From Anadara kagoshimensis (Eukaryota; Mollusca; Bivalvia; Arcoida; Arcidae), in the NCBI GenBank assembly GCA_021292105.1, contig CM037863.1, positions 3,422,892 through 3,486,891 on the forward strand: a stretch of DNA of 64,000 bases, in the 5' to 3' direction. Shown here in pieces: positions 12,657 through 25,410 of this stretch. Position 1 is the first letter of the stretch, and every line of letters starts with the position of its first letter. A program made the position numbers and the translations under genes. The notes beneath the pieces were generated by a model. It made no database searches and was not told the DNA's origin. It saw only the letters and a program-made list of their open reading frames with translations.

Positions 12657-12784
12657 AGAAATGGCGTTTATAGTGCTATAACTTCCATTGCCGTGCAATG
12701 CAAACTAGCCATAACGCGCTAGTGCGCGTTATTCGGTTTGCTTTGCACGGCAATGGAAGTTATAGCACTATAAACGCCATTTCT
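12657..12784. mobile_element. 128-bp perfect-stem palindromic MITE
   Basis: AGAAATGGCGTTTATAGTGC and the following roughly 25 bases are repeated inverted at the right end, with a GC-rich centre (CGCGCTAGTGCGCG-like). It lies in a roughly 375-bp insertion that is absent from the paralogous intron near 61010. Confidence 0.8.
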
Positions 12785-13037
12785 TGACAGTTTAATGGTT
12801 AATTAACTTGTTGATTTGTCGTTGAAAAAACTCTATAAAGTGAAAGATAAGAAATGAAAATAATTGTCTTTTGTAATGGAAGTATGAAATAATTGGACAT
12901 TGCACACATAATTGCGTAGCATGGTTTTCCTACGAATATTTTTTGTTTTACCTGTTTATAGAAGAAGTTGGTTCCTAATTGAATGGTACTTTATTAAATG
13001 ACAAGAAAAATAACCCTTAATTCATTATTATTAACAG

Positions 13038-13121
13038 GTGAATTAGCTGAAGTTAAACATATTTCCACATCCGCAAAGGCAGCAGTCACTGCTACTAATA
13101 GTAGGCTAGCGAGGATGGAAT
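13038..13121 (+). CDS. gene 1 exon: 28-residue coiled-coil-like module 2
   Basis: This is an 84-bp exon with acceptor TTATTAACAG and consensus donor GTAAGT, phase 1-1. It encodes ELAEVKHISTSAKAAVTATN followed by SRLARME and is the orthologous position of 61247-61330. The last exon base is T instead of G, which would change the junction residue from Gly to Cys when joined to the next GT-starting exon. Confidence 0.65.
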
Positions 13122-13560
13122 GTAAGTAGAAAGAGTTCTTGGTGGACCATATTTGGGGCCGATAATGGTCTCTAATCATAATTTAAATTCTTGTGTTGTT
13201 TCACAAATATTAAGCTAAACCTGATTTCTACAATGTAACCGACTAAAATAGTTAATAAGTAATATAAAAAAATCTTTCGCAATAACCTGGTGGACATTTA
13301 CATGATTATCTTTGTTTTGTCAATTTGCAAAGTTTTTTGTTTACTTTTAAATTGTGATTTTGACATGGATTGTTATGTTTGGCTTCAAATAGTTTAGCAA
13401 TTAAAGTCAACTTTACCTACCATACCAGTAACAACAAAACACTGGCTGCAGTACACATACTTGGTTCACAAGTCAAGAAATTATCAGACAATAAAAGAAA
13501 TGGGTACCAACATTAATTTTACATTTTTGTAAGAAAAAAATAATCTATTCTTCTTTACAG

Positions 13561-13643
13561 GTGAAGTAACTGAAAAAAAAAAAATTCCACATCCACGGAG
13601 ACAGCAGTCACGGCTACCAATACTAGACTAGCGAGGGTAGAAG
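13561..13643 (+). pseudogene. gene 1 exon: module 3 with a 1-nt frameshift
   Basis: The exon has a good acceptor (TTCTTTACAG) and donor (GTTAGT) and is collinear with 61734-61817, but it is 83 bp instead of 84. One base is missing within the A-rich run (12 A then TT, against AAATT then 9 A and T in gene 2). Including it breaks the frame. Skipping it would restore the frame, because the exons on both sides are phase 1. A homopolymer assembly error is an equally good explanation. Confidence 0.55.
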
Positions 13644-14121
13644 GTTAGTACAAAGAGCCGTCACTGGTTCATATTATGTGTCGATATTGGTTCCCATTCA
13701 CAATTTAAAATCAATTTTCAAACAGTAACTTGATTTTCACATTTTAAAAAAGTGATAAACTTGATACAGTTGTAGCAAGAAATAAAATCACCATATTTAT
13801 GACGTAATAATTAAAAATGTTTGTCGTCCATTACAATATTTTTTGCGCTGAATGCTAATAAAATGAAAATGTATTTAAATTATTATTTATAGACAATTCC
13901 TGTCCGACGTTATTTTCCAAAACTATAAATAATTGATTCGATATTCACATACCATTATTGTAAGTAATTACTGGCTTGGGATCCTAATTCACTGAATTTG
14001 CTACTTTTAAATAATACTTGAGCCAATGTTACCAAATAAAATAATATGAATTTAAAAGAAAATTTCAGACCAATAACATCTTTTAAGAAAAAATGTTATA
14101 GGAATGAAATTAATTTTTCTC

Positions 14122-14229
14122 TGTGCTATGCAAGTGTGAAAGAATTGGACATTTTGCGCACTGAGAAATTAGCATAGCGAATTATTCTATGTGTGCAAAT
14201 TGTCCAATTCTTTTATACTTCCATAACAA
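14122..14229. repeat. Hairpin element, copy 1
   Basis: AGAATTGGACATTTTGC on the left and its inverse GCAAATTGTCCAATTCT on the right are separated by about 30 bases. Both arms extend towards GGAAGTAT and ATACTTCC. A single arm of the same family lies at about 12877-12910. The hairpin was present before the segmental duplication. Confidence 0.65.
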
Positions 14230-14512
14230 AATGAAAATTTGTTTCATTTCTTTTAATTTAATTTTTAGAAATTTTTCAATAACAAATAAATAACTTAACA
14301 ACAACATAGCTGTAGCAAGTAACTTATGCCGTAGGAATTCAAATGCCTCTGTACGCCATCCATAATTAGATCACGTCACTGAGAGCCAATTAATTCATGC
14401 AAAGGTAGAAGAAAAATCTGACCAATGAATATGCTTTTAGCAAATGAGAATTGAAAAAAATTATGTGAAATTAAATTCAATGTGTTCTCTATTGATGTAT
14501 TTATTAACACAG

Positions 14513-14569
14513 GGCAAGTAAAGACATTAACTGAGGGACAAATCAAAGACAAAGCAACAGAGTTTGATG
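14513..14569 (+). CDS. gene 1 exon: 19-residue helical linker
   Basis: This is a 57-bp, phase 1-1 exon with acceptor TTATTAACACAG and donor GTAGGT. It encodes G-QVKTLTEGQIKDKATEF-D. Relative to 62731-62796 it lacks three codons near its start, an in-frame 9-bp difference. Joining its last base G to the AA that opens the exon at 26901 gives a Glu codon, so it is the probable immediate upstream neighbour of the NTPase exon. Confidence 0.6.
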
Positions 14570-14904
14570 GTAGGTATACATAAAAACGTTTTGAAATTAT
14601 TATACCCAATGGAACTAAAGTTATGAAGGGTATAATGTTTTTGACCCATCAGTCTATTACTACACTTTTAAGCTCATCTGAGCCATAGGCTCTGTCCATC
14701 GTTTGTAATTCATTGTTCGTCGTGTGTAAACTTTAATCAACTCCTCCAAAACACCAAATTAAACAAATGAAATACAGAAATGGTTTATTATCTCCATAAC
14801 TATGAATGAAGATCTTGGGTTCAAAGGTCAAGGTCACAGATGCAAATGAATATTGAAATGGTTCATAATCTAAAAAACTATAAACTTTTTGTATAGACAC
14901 ATAT

Positions 14905-14939
14905 ATGAGCCGCTCCATGACAAAACGACCCTTATGGCA
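14905..14939 (+). repeat. Left member of a widely spaced inverted repeat
   Basis: ATGAGCCGCTCCATGAC, then a short spacer, then ACCCTTATGGCA. The inverse lies 11 kb away at 25900-25926. The same motif also occurs near 63124 in the second duplication copy. Confidence 0.6.
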
Positions 14940-17900
14940 TAAAAAATCGATTTTGAGTTTTTATCAGATCCTGAAAGTGCATTTTCTTGTGATTCCAAAA
15001 ATGTATATCTTGTCTAAAAATTCCCGTATTTGACGTCGCTATGGTAACTTTAACACACAAGTGGTTTAAGTTGTGACGTAATGTAACGTCACTGTAAGAT
15101 AAACGAAAAAGAATTAAATTATAGTTTCGGAAAATATTTAATTCATAAATTTCAAGTTTCCAAACATTTTATTCTCGGAGCATATTCAAAATCCTGTATT
15201 ATTGAAAAAGAATAAAATTCGAAATGCATTGATATAAAATAAATTACAATTATTTGGTGATTTCCAATTATTGACACAGGGAAAAACTTCCATTTTAATA
15301 TTTTTTTATGTTGTTGAAAAAAATAAACAAATTAGAATTACTTTAGATAATGATGACCAGGTGGTGCAGTGGTTCGCGTTTCCACTCATCATCAATCAAG
15401 TTCATAACCACCTTTCTAAGTGACACCTAATTGGATTCATCATAATCTCCAATTTTTGTACAGCGTGAACAAAGTGAACGCGTACTTTGCTATCACTTTC
15501 TTCCAAGATATCGAGCTTCTTTGCTATGAAATTATAAGATATGAGTACACCTGAAAATAGTGCGCCTGGTAAATGAGCGTGAAAGAAGTATATCTGTTTT
15601 ATCGTGAGATATGTATTCTGAGACGGGTAATGCATTTGGTTACATATGCACATTTGGAATAAATTTTCGGAATCTAGTAAAATATTGCGACGGGATGCAT
15701 CTAATAATTTCTGCAATTTGGCGAACTGATCTCATGTTTACAATAAAAAGTAGTTCGAGAAGTTTGCGGCCTACGATGTAAAATCATAACTTTTTATGAA
15801 ACGAACAGCAAGGACAGGTTGTTTAATTAATTCTTCATGAAATCTACGGAAATTTAAATTTATTTTGAAGGTCATGATAACGTATTTTGATGTTGAGGCA
15901 ATTGTGTCATATTTAAAATGTTTATCGATTAGATTTTACTTTCGTGAAAGGGAGATAATTCGTACAGTGTTGTGTGGAAATTTTAAATACAGTCGTTTTA
16001 CCAGTTCCGAACAGGGTTTCATATAAGCGCTGCTGCAGACCTCATCCACAAGCAGAGGAAATAAAATTTATGTGGTGTAATAATACAAATGTTTACTGAT
16101 TCCAAAATATCGACACCTGTCCTCAAAAACACGTGGTAGTATGTTTTCTTGAAAAAAGCATTTTCGTGATCATGAATTGTTTACATCGTTAAACTAGGTC
16201 ACCAACAATCTGTCGACTTGTCCTGCACATACATTTAGGAAGCGGTTGAAGTTTATATTATTTAAACAATTAATGCCAATACATTCAAGTAGAAGCAAAT
16301 TTAGAAAGTTATTTTGCGATTCCTTTAATTGAACGGGATTGAAATTTTAGATTATTCGGTAGTAAAAATTCGGAACTGGTAAAACAACAACATGAAACGG
16401 GAATATTGTGAGTGATACCGGTAATCAGCAGTTAATTAAAACCCAGATTTAACAGCAAATGATCCAGTTACATACAACCGCTAGAATGTACCCCCTCATA
16501 GCGACGGTAGGATCTGCAAAACTCTACTTTCTCTCTATCCGAAATGACAAAACGATCGGGTACAACTTTTTTAAATTTTAATTACCGATTGTCTTTTTCA
16601 TATATTTATGAAATTATTATTTCTACCATTTAATTCAGCAATACATGGTTTGGTACATTGTTTCTTTTTCCAAAAAAGAAGATCTGTCGGACTATGCATA
16701 GATCGACACACGTTTTGATTGACAACAGGTTTCTGCAAACGAGAATGACATTTTTGGGACAGTGTAATGATTTGCTTGTTTTATTATCCCCGTGAGGGTA
16801 GGGGGGCTGTATGTACATGTACATGTTTGTGTATGTGTTCTTGGATAATTTGGTTTCGATGCATTTTAAAGAAAACCGTTCATCCAATTTAGATGAAACT
16901 TGGTCAGTTAATTTATTATGGTGGTGAGTGATATGGGTTTGCTCGACAGCCTTATAGCATATCCAAGATGCCCATCGTTACTATAAACAGCAAAAACCTG
17001 TAAATGATCATTACAGCCTTATTTATGTACTGATTTTGTTTATATTTTAAACAAAGAAAAAAGAATTCATGTTATTAAACATAGTTAACGGTTTTTCTGT
17101 TTTCCTTATTTATGTACCAATTTTGGTAGAATTTTAAACATAGAACAGTGATCGACATTAACACTAGCCCATTTATCAGAGGCAAGTAAAAATTAGTCAC
17201 GGTTAGTGAATCTTGTATTACCAGTATCCTGATGGGCTAGTAGCTTATCTCAAAACAATTAGTTCATATACTCGATTCAGATCTTTCTAGACCTATGAAT
17301 ATATAATCTAAAATTCTCCCGATTGTAGGATTTTTCCCATTTTTTCTATTTTTTCGGGGGTGAAAGGGGGAACAGGACATTTTCCCTATTTTTCGGGAGT
17401 GGAAGGGGGAACAGGACATGCCCCAGACTACTCAACTTCAAGCAGGGCTAGCGATTTCCAACAACTACTAGCCCTGTGGGCTACTATTGAAAAAGTTAGT
17501 GCCAAACCCTGTAGAAAAAAATGACTCTAAGCATTAAATATATGTAACAGGTTTTTCCGTTAAATTTTTAGTTTGCGTAATTTTGATGCAAATAAGGTGT
17601 ATCTATAGCCTAAGTATATTATTCTTTAGTATGGTTTTCAATCTATTAAATGGCCCAAACACCCAAATTATTTTACAGCCAGTGGTAAAAAAAACATATT
17701 TCACTTTGTATGGGATTCACTGCCGGGGAGGGGGTAGTGTTCTCTGAACACCTTGTTTTGCTTGGCAACATCATGTGGCCTTTTTAGCTCAACAGTTGTA
17801 ATCAATTCACACCGGTGTAACATTCAAAAGTAAACCTAACTTTTCTTCTGTCAAACAATGTGCAGATTAAACTGCTTTGCTTTTATAACAAGACTTGATT

Positions 17901-17968
17901 TTTGAAATCTGAAGATGGGATTATATAAAACTAGTTTTATACAACGTTGACTTAACATTTGTAGGTGT

Positions 17969-17998
17969 GTATTTTTTTTTTTTTTTTTTTTTTTTTTG
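17969..17998 (+). repeat. Poly-T tract
   Basis: A run of about 28 T in an otherwise mixed intron. It may be the tail of an old minus-strand retrotransposed copy, but no body was recognised. Confidence 0.6.
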
Positions 17999-18370
17999 AA
18001 AAATAGATTGTTGTTGTTGTAATGTTGTTTAACCTCACATCAACATTCTTTCAGCTAAGAAAACTAATTTATGAATGTCTAACGATAACATGTAATCTAA
18101 GAACAAGTTCATGTATGCATGAGATGTGCAAGTGTGTGGTGTGTTTTGTACTAGCCTGAACTCATGCATGACCACTTTATGGTGCAAACTCACCAAGTAT
18201 GTATGCCAATCTTCTAATCCAAGTCATGTTATACTGAGCTCATTTGAATTATTCAATAATCTGCCCTCAAAATACTGAGTGCCAGGTGAGAAAGCAGGGT
18301 CTCAAATGTTAACAATCTTAGATATGGACCCGACCTGAGTTCTAACCTACAACCTCCCGCTCTCAAGGCG

Positions 18371-18372
<2 letters not shown>

Positions 18373-18412
<40 letters not shown>
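18373..18412 (+). repeat. (GA)n microsatellite
   Basis: About 20 GA dinucleotides lie directly after a degenerate repeat (18270-18370). Confidence 0.9.
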
Positions 18413-18416
<4 letters not shown>

Positions 18417-19404
18417 CATCTACAATTTCTTGTTTCCACATTTACGGTTATTGATGACAATTAAGATAAAATGCTTTAAATGTGTATTGTTATGTAATAA
18501 GGTTGAGTTATACAAAGATATTTGACATGCCCTTACATAAAAGTTTGATTCAATTCCTATAAAAATGTGCTCAAACTTCGACAGATTTTACTGGAAAGAC
18601 AAAATGCCCTCAAATACTAAAAACTCTGAAGTAACTTTTTCAGTTTTATGCCTCCAGTCAAGATTTTACCCGTTAAATAGCCGGGGATGGAGAAACCGGG
18701 ATATCAGGGGAAAACCCCAGACTTAAATCAAATTAACTGACAAAATATCTTACAGTGTCCCATGTCGTTCGAACCTAGGCAGTGAGAGCACAACAATCAT
18801 TAATTGGGCACTCAGTCACCCAGGGACTCGCATATTGCAGGATAAGGACAAAAATATCCTTTAAATAAAGTGTATACCTGTAGTTGTATTCAAAGATAGC
18901 ATGTGGCACTTTCATCAAATTCAATGTATGGATATTTACTACAATCTCTACTGAGTACTTAAAAGAGCATGCATACGATATTTATTTTAAACATAGCACT
19001 GCAGTGCTGATCTACAGCGTAGTTGTAAATATGCTGTAAAAGGGAAGGAAATTGTAATCTACCCATTCATACAGATATGGGGGTTTTGAAAGTTGTGACT
19101 GGCATATTACATAGAAGTTGAAAGAAAATATACCAGCATATTTCAGTAACTGTCACAGATTTTTATAGGACTTGTGTAAACTTTTAAACACACTCATGAT
19201 TGATCAAATGATGTTCACAATAATGCATTATCAATATGATGTTTTGTATTCAAAGTGTATTAGATCTTACATTCATCAAATACAAAGAAATATATTGATG
19301 GACTGTACTCTGAAAATCGGAAGAACTATACTTCACAAAGCACTACAATTTTCTTATGATGAAGATGGTTTCTCCGTGTTGATGATGATGTGACATGAGC
19401 AGCA

Positions 19405-19936
19405 ACAGTAGAACTTGTGTCACAACCACCACCACTATCATCATCAAATTCATCACTATCAGAAATCCTCATGTCACATGATTGTAACAGTATCATCATC
19501 AGCAGTAGCAGCAACAGAACTGACATGTCACCACCATCATCATCTTCATCATTCCTCATGTCATATCATTATCATCATGAATCGGCATCATTATAAACAG
19601 CAGGAGAACTCAATGATATCCACACCATCATCATTGTCAGAAATCCTCATGTCACATCATCATCATCATCATCATTGGCAGCAACAGAATTCATGTCACC
19701 GTCATCATAACTCCCCATTCGCATCATATCATCATCACAAATCTTCATGCCACATCATCATCAACATGGTGACGTCATTATTATTATGAATCATCATCAT
19801 CTGCAGCAGCAGAAATCAATGTCACCATCACCATCATCAGATCATCCCCATAATCAGATTTACTCATGTCATCATCAACATAAGGACATTGTCATCATCA
19901 TCACGGTCATCAACATCATCAGATTTACTCATACCA

Positions 19937-19983
<47 letters not shown>

Positions 19984-20167
19984 CATCAATGTCACATGAG
20001 CAACATGGTGATATTATCATGAATCAACATCATTATAAGCAGCAGCAAAACTTAATGTCATCTCCTATCATCATCATTATCAGAAATCCTCATGTCACAT
20101 TATCATCATCATCATCATTGGCAGCAACAGAACTCATGTCAGCATCATGATAAACTATCATCATCAC

Positions 20168-20215
<48 letters not shown>

Positions 20216-20244
20216 ATTTACTTATGTCATCATCAACATGAAAA

Positions 20245-20294
<50 letters not shown>

Positions 20295-20590
20295 GATTTA
20301 CTCATGTCACACCATCATCAACATGAAGACATCATCATCATCACAAATCTACATGTCAAATATCTTTGTCACATCATCATCATCAACATGGTAACATCAT
20401 TTTTATAATGAATTACCATCATCATTATCAGCATCAGAACTCGTGTCACCACCACCATCATCATGTCGCATTACATTAACATGGTGACTTCATCTGCAGA
20501 ACTCAATTTAATCACCACCACAACCACCATCATTATCATCATCAGAACATCATCATCATATCATCAGAACTCCTCATGCCACATCATCAA
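19405..20590 (+). repeat. CAT/ATC-rich low-complexity tract with an embedded degenerate higher-order unit
   Basis: ATC/CAT triplets dominate. Recurrent words such as AGAAATCCTCATGTCACAT and GCAGCAACAG recur at irregular spacing of a few hundred bases, so it is a degenerate minisatellite and not a simple microsatellite. Histidine- and serine-rich open frames on both strands are products of the triplet bias. Confidence 0.85.
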
Positions 20591-21156
20591 CTGGTGTCGT
20601 CATTACATGAAAAACATATACACATGTATTTAAACCCTGCACTATGACCATTTACTTCCTTTGAATTAAGTTGTATTACTCTCCATTGTTTAAGTCATTG
20701 ATTTAATTCACAATAAATTTGAATAAAAATAAAATAAAATCTTTGTTTTTATATCTTTCAGTGCTAATTTAAATGTTAAAATTATTGATGGATTTATATA
20801 AATTGACCAAGTGAACTTAAAAGGCCTGAAGTGGTATAAACCATTCTTGCACAACTTGTTGTCCTAATAATTTACATCTTCCAACTACAGACGGTTGACG
20901 AGATTGTTTGTACAAAAAGGGAAATATTTCTTAACATGGATTGATTGATAATTTTTGGACAACTTAATGTCCAACATAATCCTCTGCAAAAATTAAATTA
21001 CTTTGAATTTAAGTATTATTAAGCGGTCTGATAATATTATTTTTACTGATTTTACATGTCCAGGTAATTTACTTCCGCTGTGAGCCCCACTGAAAGGTGA
21101 TAAAAAAATCAATACATGTACTTCTAAAGAACCAGACACCGCTCTATTTATAGTTT

Positions 21157-21169
21157 TGACAGTGAATAA
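21157..21169 (+). repeat. LINE target-site duplication, 3' side
   Basis: TGACAGTGAATAA directly abuts the poly-T (the A tail of the minus-strand element). Confidence 0.9.
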
Positions 21170-23494
21170 TTTTTTTTTTTTTTTTTAAATTGAATGCATT
21201 TATTTTTTTTTTATTTTCATTTTTTAACACATATTACAAAAAATTTTAAGTACACCATTCACACACTCATACATACACAGGTACATGTATAAACTTTTAA
21301 ACTTAACATGTCCGAAAAAAGCCAAAAAACTTAATGCTTAGGAAAATAATTTACTCGCTAAACATGTTTTTATAATCTCCCCATATTTTTTCAAAAATCT
21401 TTAAATTATCTGAAAGTTGATATTGTTTCTTTTCTGTTATATATAAATAAAAAAAGTGGTGTTTGAGTTCATTAAAATTCAAACATTGTTCATTGTATCT
21501 TTTAACTGTAATATAATGTTTTGTGGTGTTTACTTTTTTATTTATAATTTGTTCTTTTTTCCCATATTTACCTAGAATAGCATCTCTTACTGTTACATTA
21601 TGTGTAATTTTCACTTTATTGCTTATCCACTCTTCTATATTAGACCAAATAGTTCGTACATATGGACAGTCAAAGAATAAATGACATAAGTCTTCTTCGT
21701 AAGTTTTACAAAAGGTACAAAGCGATGAACTTTTTAATTTGATCTTTTGAAGAAAAACATTCGTACCATATATTCTATGTATTATCCTAAAGTTTAACCA
21801 TTTTAATTTAGGGTCTTTTACATTTTTATACAAATTTGTGTACACGTTACTCCAGTTAAAAGATTCTGGTAAATTGAGTTCTTGTGTCCATTTTGATTCA
21901 ATTTTTGGTTTAATATACATTTCTTTTATAAATACATCATATATGTGTTGTGTTCCTTTCGAATACTTACTAATACATTTTAAATCGGATATATATGAGT
22001 TATCAATATTTTGATCATTCTCTTTGATATTAAGAGTCGATATTATGCTTCTTTTTATCCCTTCATAATTAGTAAAATGTATTTTAATGTCATATTTATT
22101 TTCAATTTCTTTTAATTCAATAATTTTTCTATTTCCATTCAATAAATCTCTAATTTTTATAATTCCTTTTTCATACCATTTTTTCCAAAAATAGTGGATT
22201 TATCCATTTTTATCTTTGAATTATACCATAAACTATGATCAAGTACAGAAAATCGCTTATTTGACTTTGGTGTTATTCTTTTGAATTCAGCGAAATATGT
22301 TAAGACTTCTTTCCAAAATACATTTTTAGCAGAGTTCGCTTTTAATTGACAGAAATCGTCTCCGAAGTCATCAACATGTTTTAGTTTAACATTTACTATT
22401 GTCGAAAACAATCTAAAAATATTATCATTCCTAAGCTGTAGTCGGCGAAGCCAACTTAACTTAAGTGCTTTGATAAAACTTTTTATATCAACCATTCTGC
22501 ACCCCCTCGTTCATAATCCTGTATAATAAGCTTTCTGTTTACTTTATCTATTTTACCCTCCCATAAATAGTTATAAAATGCTTTTTCTAATTTTTGGATA
22601 ATATTATTTTCTGGTTTTGGGAGACTTGTGAAAAGATGTGTTAGTTTAGGAAGGAGTAGGCTTTTTATTACAGTAATTTTACCAAACAGGGTGAGGTTTC
22701 TTTTTGACCAGGATTTTAAATCACGCTGAATTTCAGATAACTTGTTGCTATAATTACTGATTGATATATGTTCCAAATCTGGTGTGTACTTAATACCAAG
22801 AACTGTAAATGCTTCTGATGTCCATTCTAAACCGGTATCTTTACACAACATATCTTTACTATTTATTTTTGACCCTATCACAATTGCTTTAGTTTTTTCA
22901 ATATTTGGTTTTAAACCTGAATATTTTGAAAATTGAAATAAAAGGTCTAGCGAACTCTTAAGACTTTTTTCACTTCCATCAAGAAAAATACAAGTGTCAT
23001 CAGCATATTGTAATAAGCAAATTTCAGTATTGTCAATGTTTATACCCTTTATATTCTTGTTATGTCTGAACATGTTTGCCATTATCTCTGCACAAAGAAT
23101 AAATAGATATGGTGAGATGGGATCCCCTTGGCGACAACCTTTAAATATTTTAAAGAATTGAGAGAAAATTCCATTCTGTATAACACACAATTCAGCATTA
23201 TTGTAAAGAGTTTTAACATATTTTATAAATTCATGTCCAAAATTAAAAAATTGTAATGTTTTAAATATAAATTTCCACGATACTGAGTCGAACGCTTTTT
23301 CAAAATCGATCAGAAGTAAAGCACCTGGGATATTTTTTTCTTTTGTAATTTGCAGAACATCATAAATTATTCTAGTATTTTCGCCAATAAAGCGACCACC
23401 TATAAAACCTCTTTGATTTTCGTGAATTAAATAATCTAACGTAGACTTCAATCTATTAGCAATGCAGCTTGAAATTAGTTTATAAGTCACAAAG
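21170..23494 (-). mobile_element. 5'-truncated LINE (L1/Tx1-like) with target-site duplication
   Basis: The element runs on the minus strand. A 17-base A tail (T at 21170-21186) marks the 3' end, and the 5' end falls inside the reverse transcriptase at about 23494. The 13-bp duplication TGACAGTGAATAA flanks it exactly (21157-21169 and 23495-23507). The endonuclease and start of ORF2 are missing, so it is dead on arrival. It lies in the gene 1 intron in antisense orientation. Confidence 0.92.
21351..23490 (-). pseudogene. Reverse transcriptase (ORF2 C-terminal part) with frameshifts
   Basis: Three open segments in different frames (23490-22483, 22495-22157, 22142-21351) are consecutive pieces of one ORF2. 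The first carries reverse transcriptase signatures: LLIDFEKAFDSVSW, GCRQGDPISPYLF and QYADD (near 23000). The last carries a C-x2-C...H-x4-C zf-RVT-type knuckle (CTFCKT, then HLFFDC). The frame changes near 22490 and near 22170, the latter in an A-rich run. It is non-functional as read. Confidence 0.9.
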
Positions 23495-23507
23495 TGACAG
23501 TGAATAA
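23495..23507 (+). repeat. LINE target-site duplication, 5' side
   Basis: A perfect second copy of TGACAGTGAATAA at the truncated 5' junction. Confidence 0.9.
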
Positions 23508-25377
23508 ATTTACCTGGATTTTAACTGTTACAAATTACTGAACACATTGTAAGTGTCTGAGGATTTTATTATTATTAGCTTCTAATTAACGGATTAATTA
23601 TCAAGTGACAACCAGTACTGTTATGAATAAAATCAGTAAGAAATATGCACTTTTGGACATCTGTGCAAGTTATCATCGTGATTAAAAGGTAAATGAAATT
23701 TTATTGGAAAGTTTTCAAACATACTGTAGCAACCCCATGGCCAGGTGATTACCTGTGACTGCTTTTCATTTAATTCTATTTTGTTAGGTTTTGTTTTTAT
23801 AAAGAGTTATATCATTGAAAACAGAATGAAATACAATAGTTTTGTTATGAGATTTTTACACCTGAGATATTGTGTATTAATTGTAAAAATTCCAGGTAAA
23901 AATTGTAATACACTTAAGGGCCGATTTTCGGGTAAATCGTTTTAGAAAGGGGTAAATAAGTTTTTCTTTCCGAAGGGACTGCAATTAATCCAGGACCCTG
24001 ATTTTTAGGACCAATCAGAAAAAAGAATTATCTATTATCCATCGTTTGCAGCTTCCTTTTATCTGTGGTAGAAAAAAGTTATAACACCAAAAAGTTGATA
24101 GACGCTTGCGCAAAAATATTTGGTAATTTTTTTTTGCTGCATATATATTTTAATATGATTATTTTAAGATAAAAATCATAAAAATTCATTAAGTACAAGC
24201 CCCTCGAAAACCCAACAAAAAAGACGATATTGTCAGTTCGCACCAACGTTCTTCTTTTTGACCTACATGTGGATTTTTAAATTTACGCTAAGTGATATCG
24301 ATAAATAAACACAAAATGTGCTCTTTATATAGCATTTTAGGTTAATAAAGTTTATAATCAACACAAATATATTCACAGCTATCAGTGTTGAAAGCAGTTT
24401 TAATTTTCACGGACGATTTTATTATGAACATGAAAATATGAAAATTTTGAATATGGGAAAATCCCGTCTATCCTCCGAATCTGTTGACTAGATATTGCAG
24501 TGTGATTCAAATCGGGACAAAGATCCGAGAATAAAGAATAAAAGCTTTGACATTTAAATGATTATAAAAAGGACAGGGTGTCGTGATCATTTTAATTAAA
24601 CGTACAAATCCGTTGACGAAAACTACTTAGTCGCCGAATCGACTCTCTCAGTTTGAATGGGCGCAGTACTTTCTGATATAGACAAAGTTTGAATGGACGG
24701 ACTACTTTCTCTTAGGTTTATTATTGCCATACGCAATTGTCAATCACCTATGTAAATGTTATCTTAACGGGTCTAATGTGAATTTTATGCACACTGTTTC
24801 ATGCACAAACGACTCTCGCAAAATTCATTCAGATCTTGGAATCCCCGGTGCGCACTATATTATCTTATGCGTACTTATTTCATAGCAAACCGCCCGATCT
24901 TCAAATGCTAGGTAATGACATACTACAGCGTTCACGCTGGCTTTGCTTAACTATCGTTAAGCTACACTTAGCGCGATGCTGTAGAAAAAACCGTATCTTC
25001 GCCAAAAAAGAAATTACTTGTCCCTATTTTGACACAATACACGTAAACTGTGTGTATGGTTTCAAATTTTCAATTTCAACCAACGTAAATAAAATGTCAT
25101 ATTCTGAAACAGAACTATATTATATCATGGTATTGCATTTACAAAACTTGACATTGTTTCAACTGTATTGTCCATTTAAGTCTCATGATTAGCAAATTAT
25201 ATCATAACAAATACCATTAAAAAAATAGGGATTAAGGCATTATTTCAGTACACAGAATTCTTTTTTAAATTTAAGGACACACCACTTGGTTCAGATAAAC
25301 TAAACTATTTTATCTATTTGAGAATAATGTTGAATTGTCCGTATAGTTATTGTTTACATATTCTCACTATAAAAAAT

Positions 25378-25410
25378 AAAAAAAAAAAAATAAAAAAAAA
25401 AAAAAATAAA
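25378..25410 (+). repeat. A-rich simple repeat
   Basis: Poly-A interrupted by single T, in a non-coding intron stretch. Confidence 0.8.

Larger units (their letters stand above)
11770..16887 (+). repeat. Segmental duplication, copy 1 (gene 1 linker exons and introns)
   Basis: Exons and introns here are collinear with 59700-64000 on the same strand. Long stretches of intron are near identical, for example the hairpin at 14122-14229 against 62332-62438, the 14770-14925 segment against 62995-63140, and 16710-16887 against 63835-64000. Differences are insertions or deletions: about 375 bp at 12420-12794 (with a palindromic MITE) and about 1.2 kb at 15455-16705 are present only in this copy. Upstream of about 11770 the similarity stops. 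Confidence 0.8.
14940..21156. other. Gene 1 intron, 5' part
   Basis: It holds duplication copy 1 to 16887, a two-copy G-rich repeat at about 17345-17420, poly-T, GA and CAT-rich tracts. No additional exon was recognised. Confidence 0.5.

Noticed and set aside
15402-15716. 104-residue minus-strand ORF in the copy 1-specific insertion
   Set aside because: There is no recognisable domain. Part lies in sequence shared with copy 2, where the frame is not kept, so it is probably chance.
19326-20022. His-, Ser- and Asp-rich frames over the CAT/ATC tract
   Set aside because: Composition follows directly from the triplet bias, and overlapping frames on both strands are equally open.
24836-25192. 118-residue ORF as an extra exon of gene 1
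   Set aside because: It has a stop in frame and no matching splice phases, and its composition is not convincingly protein-like.
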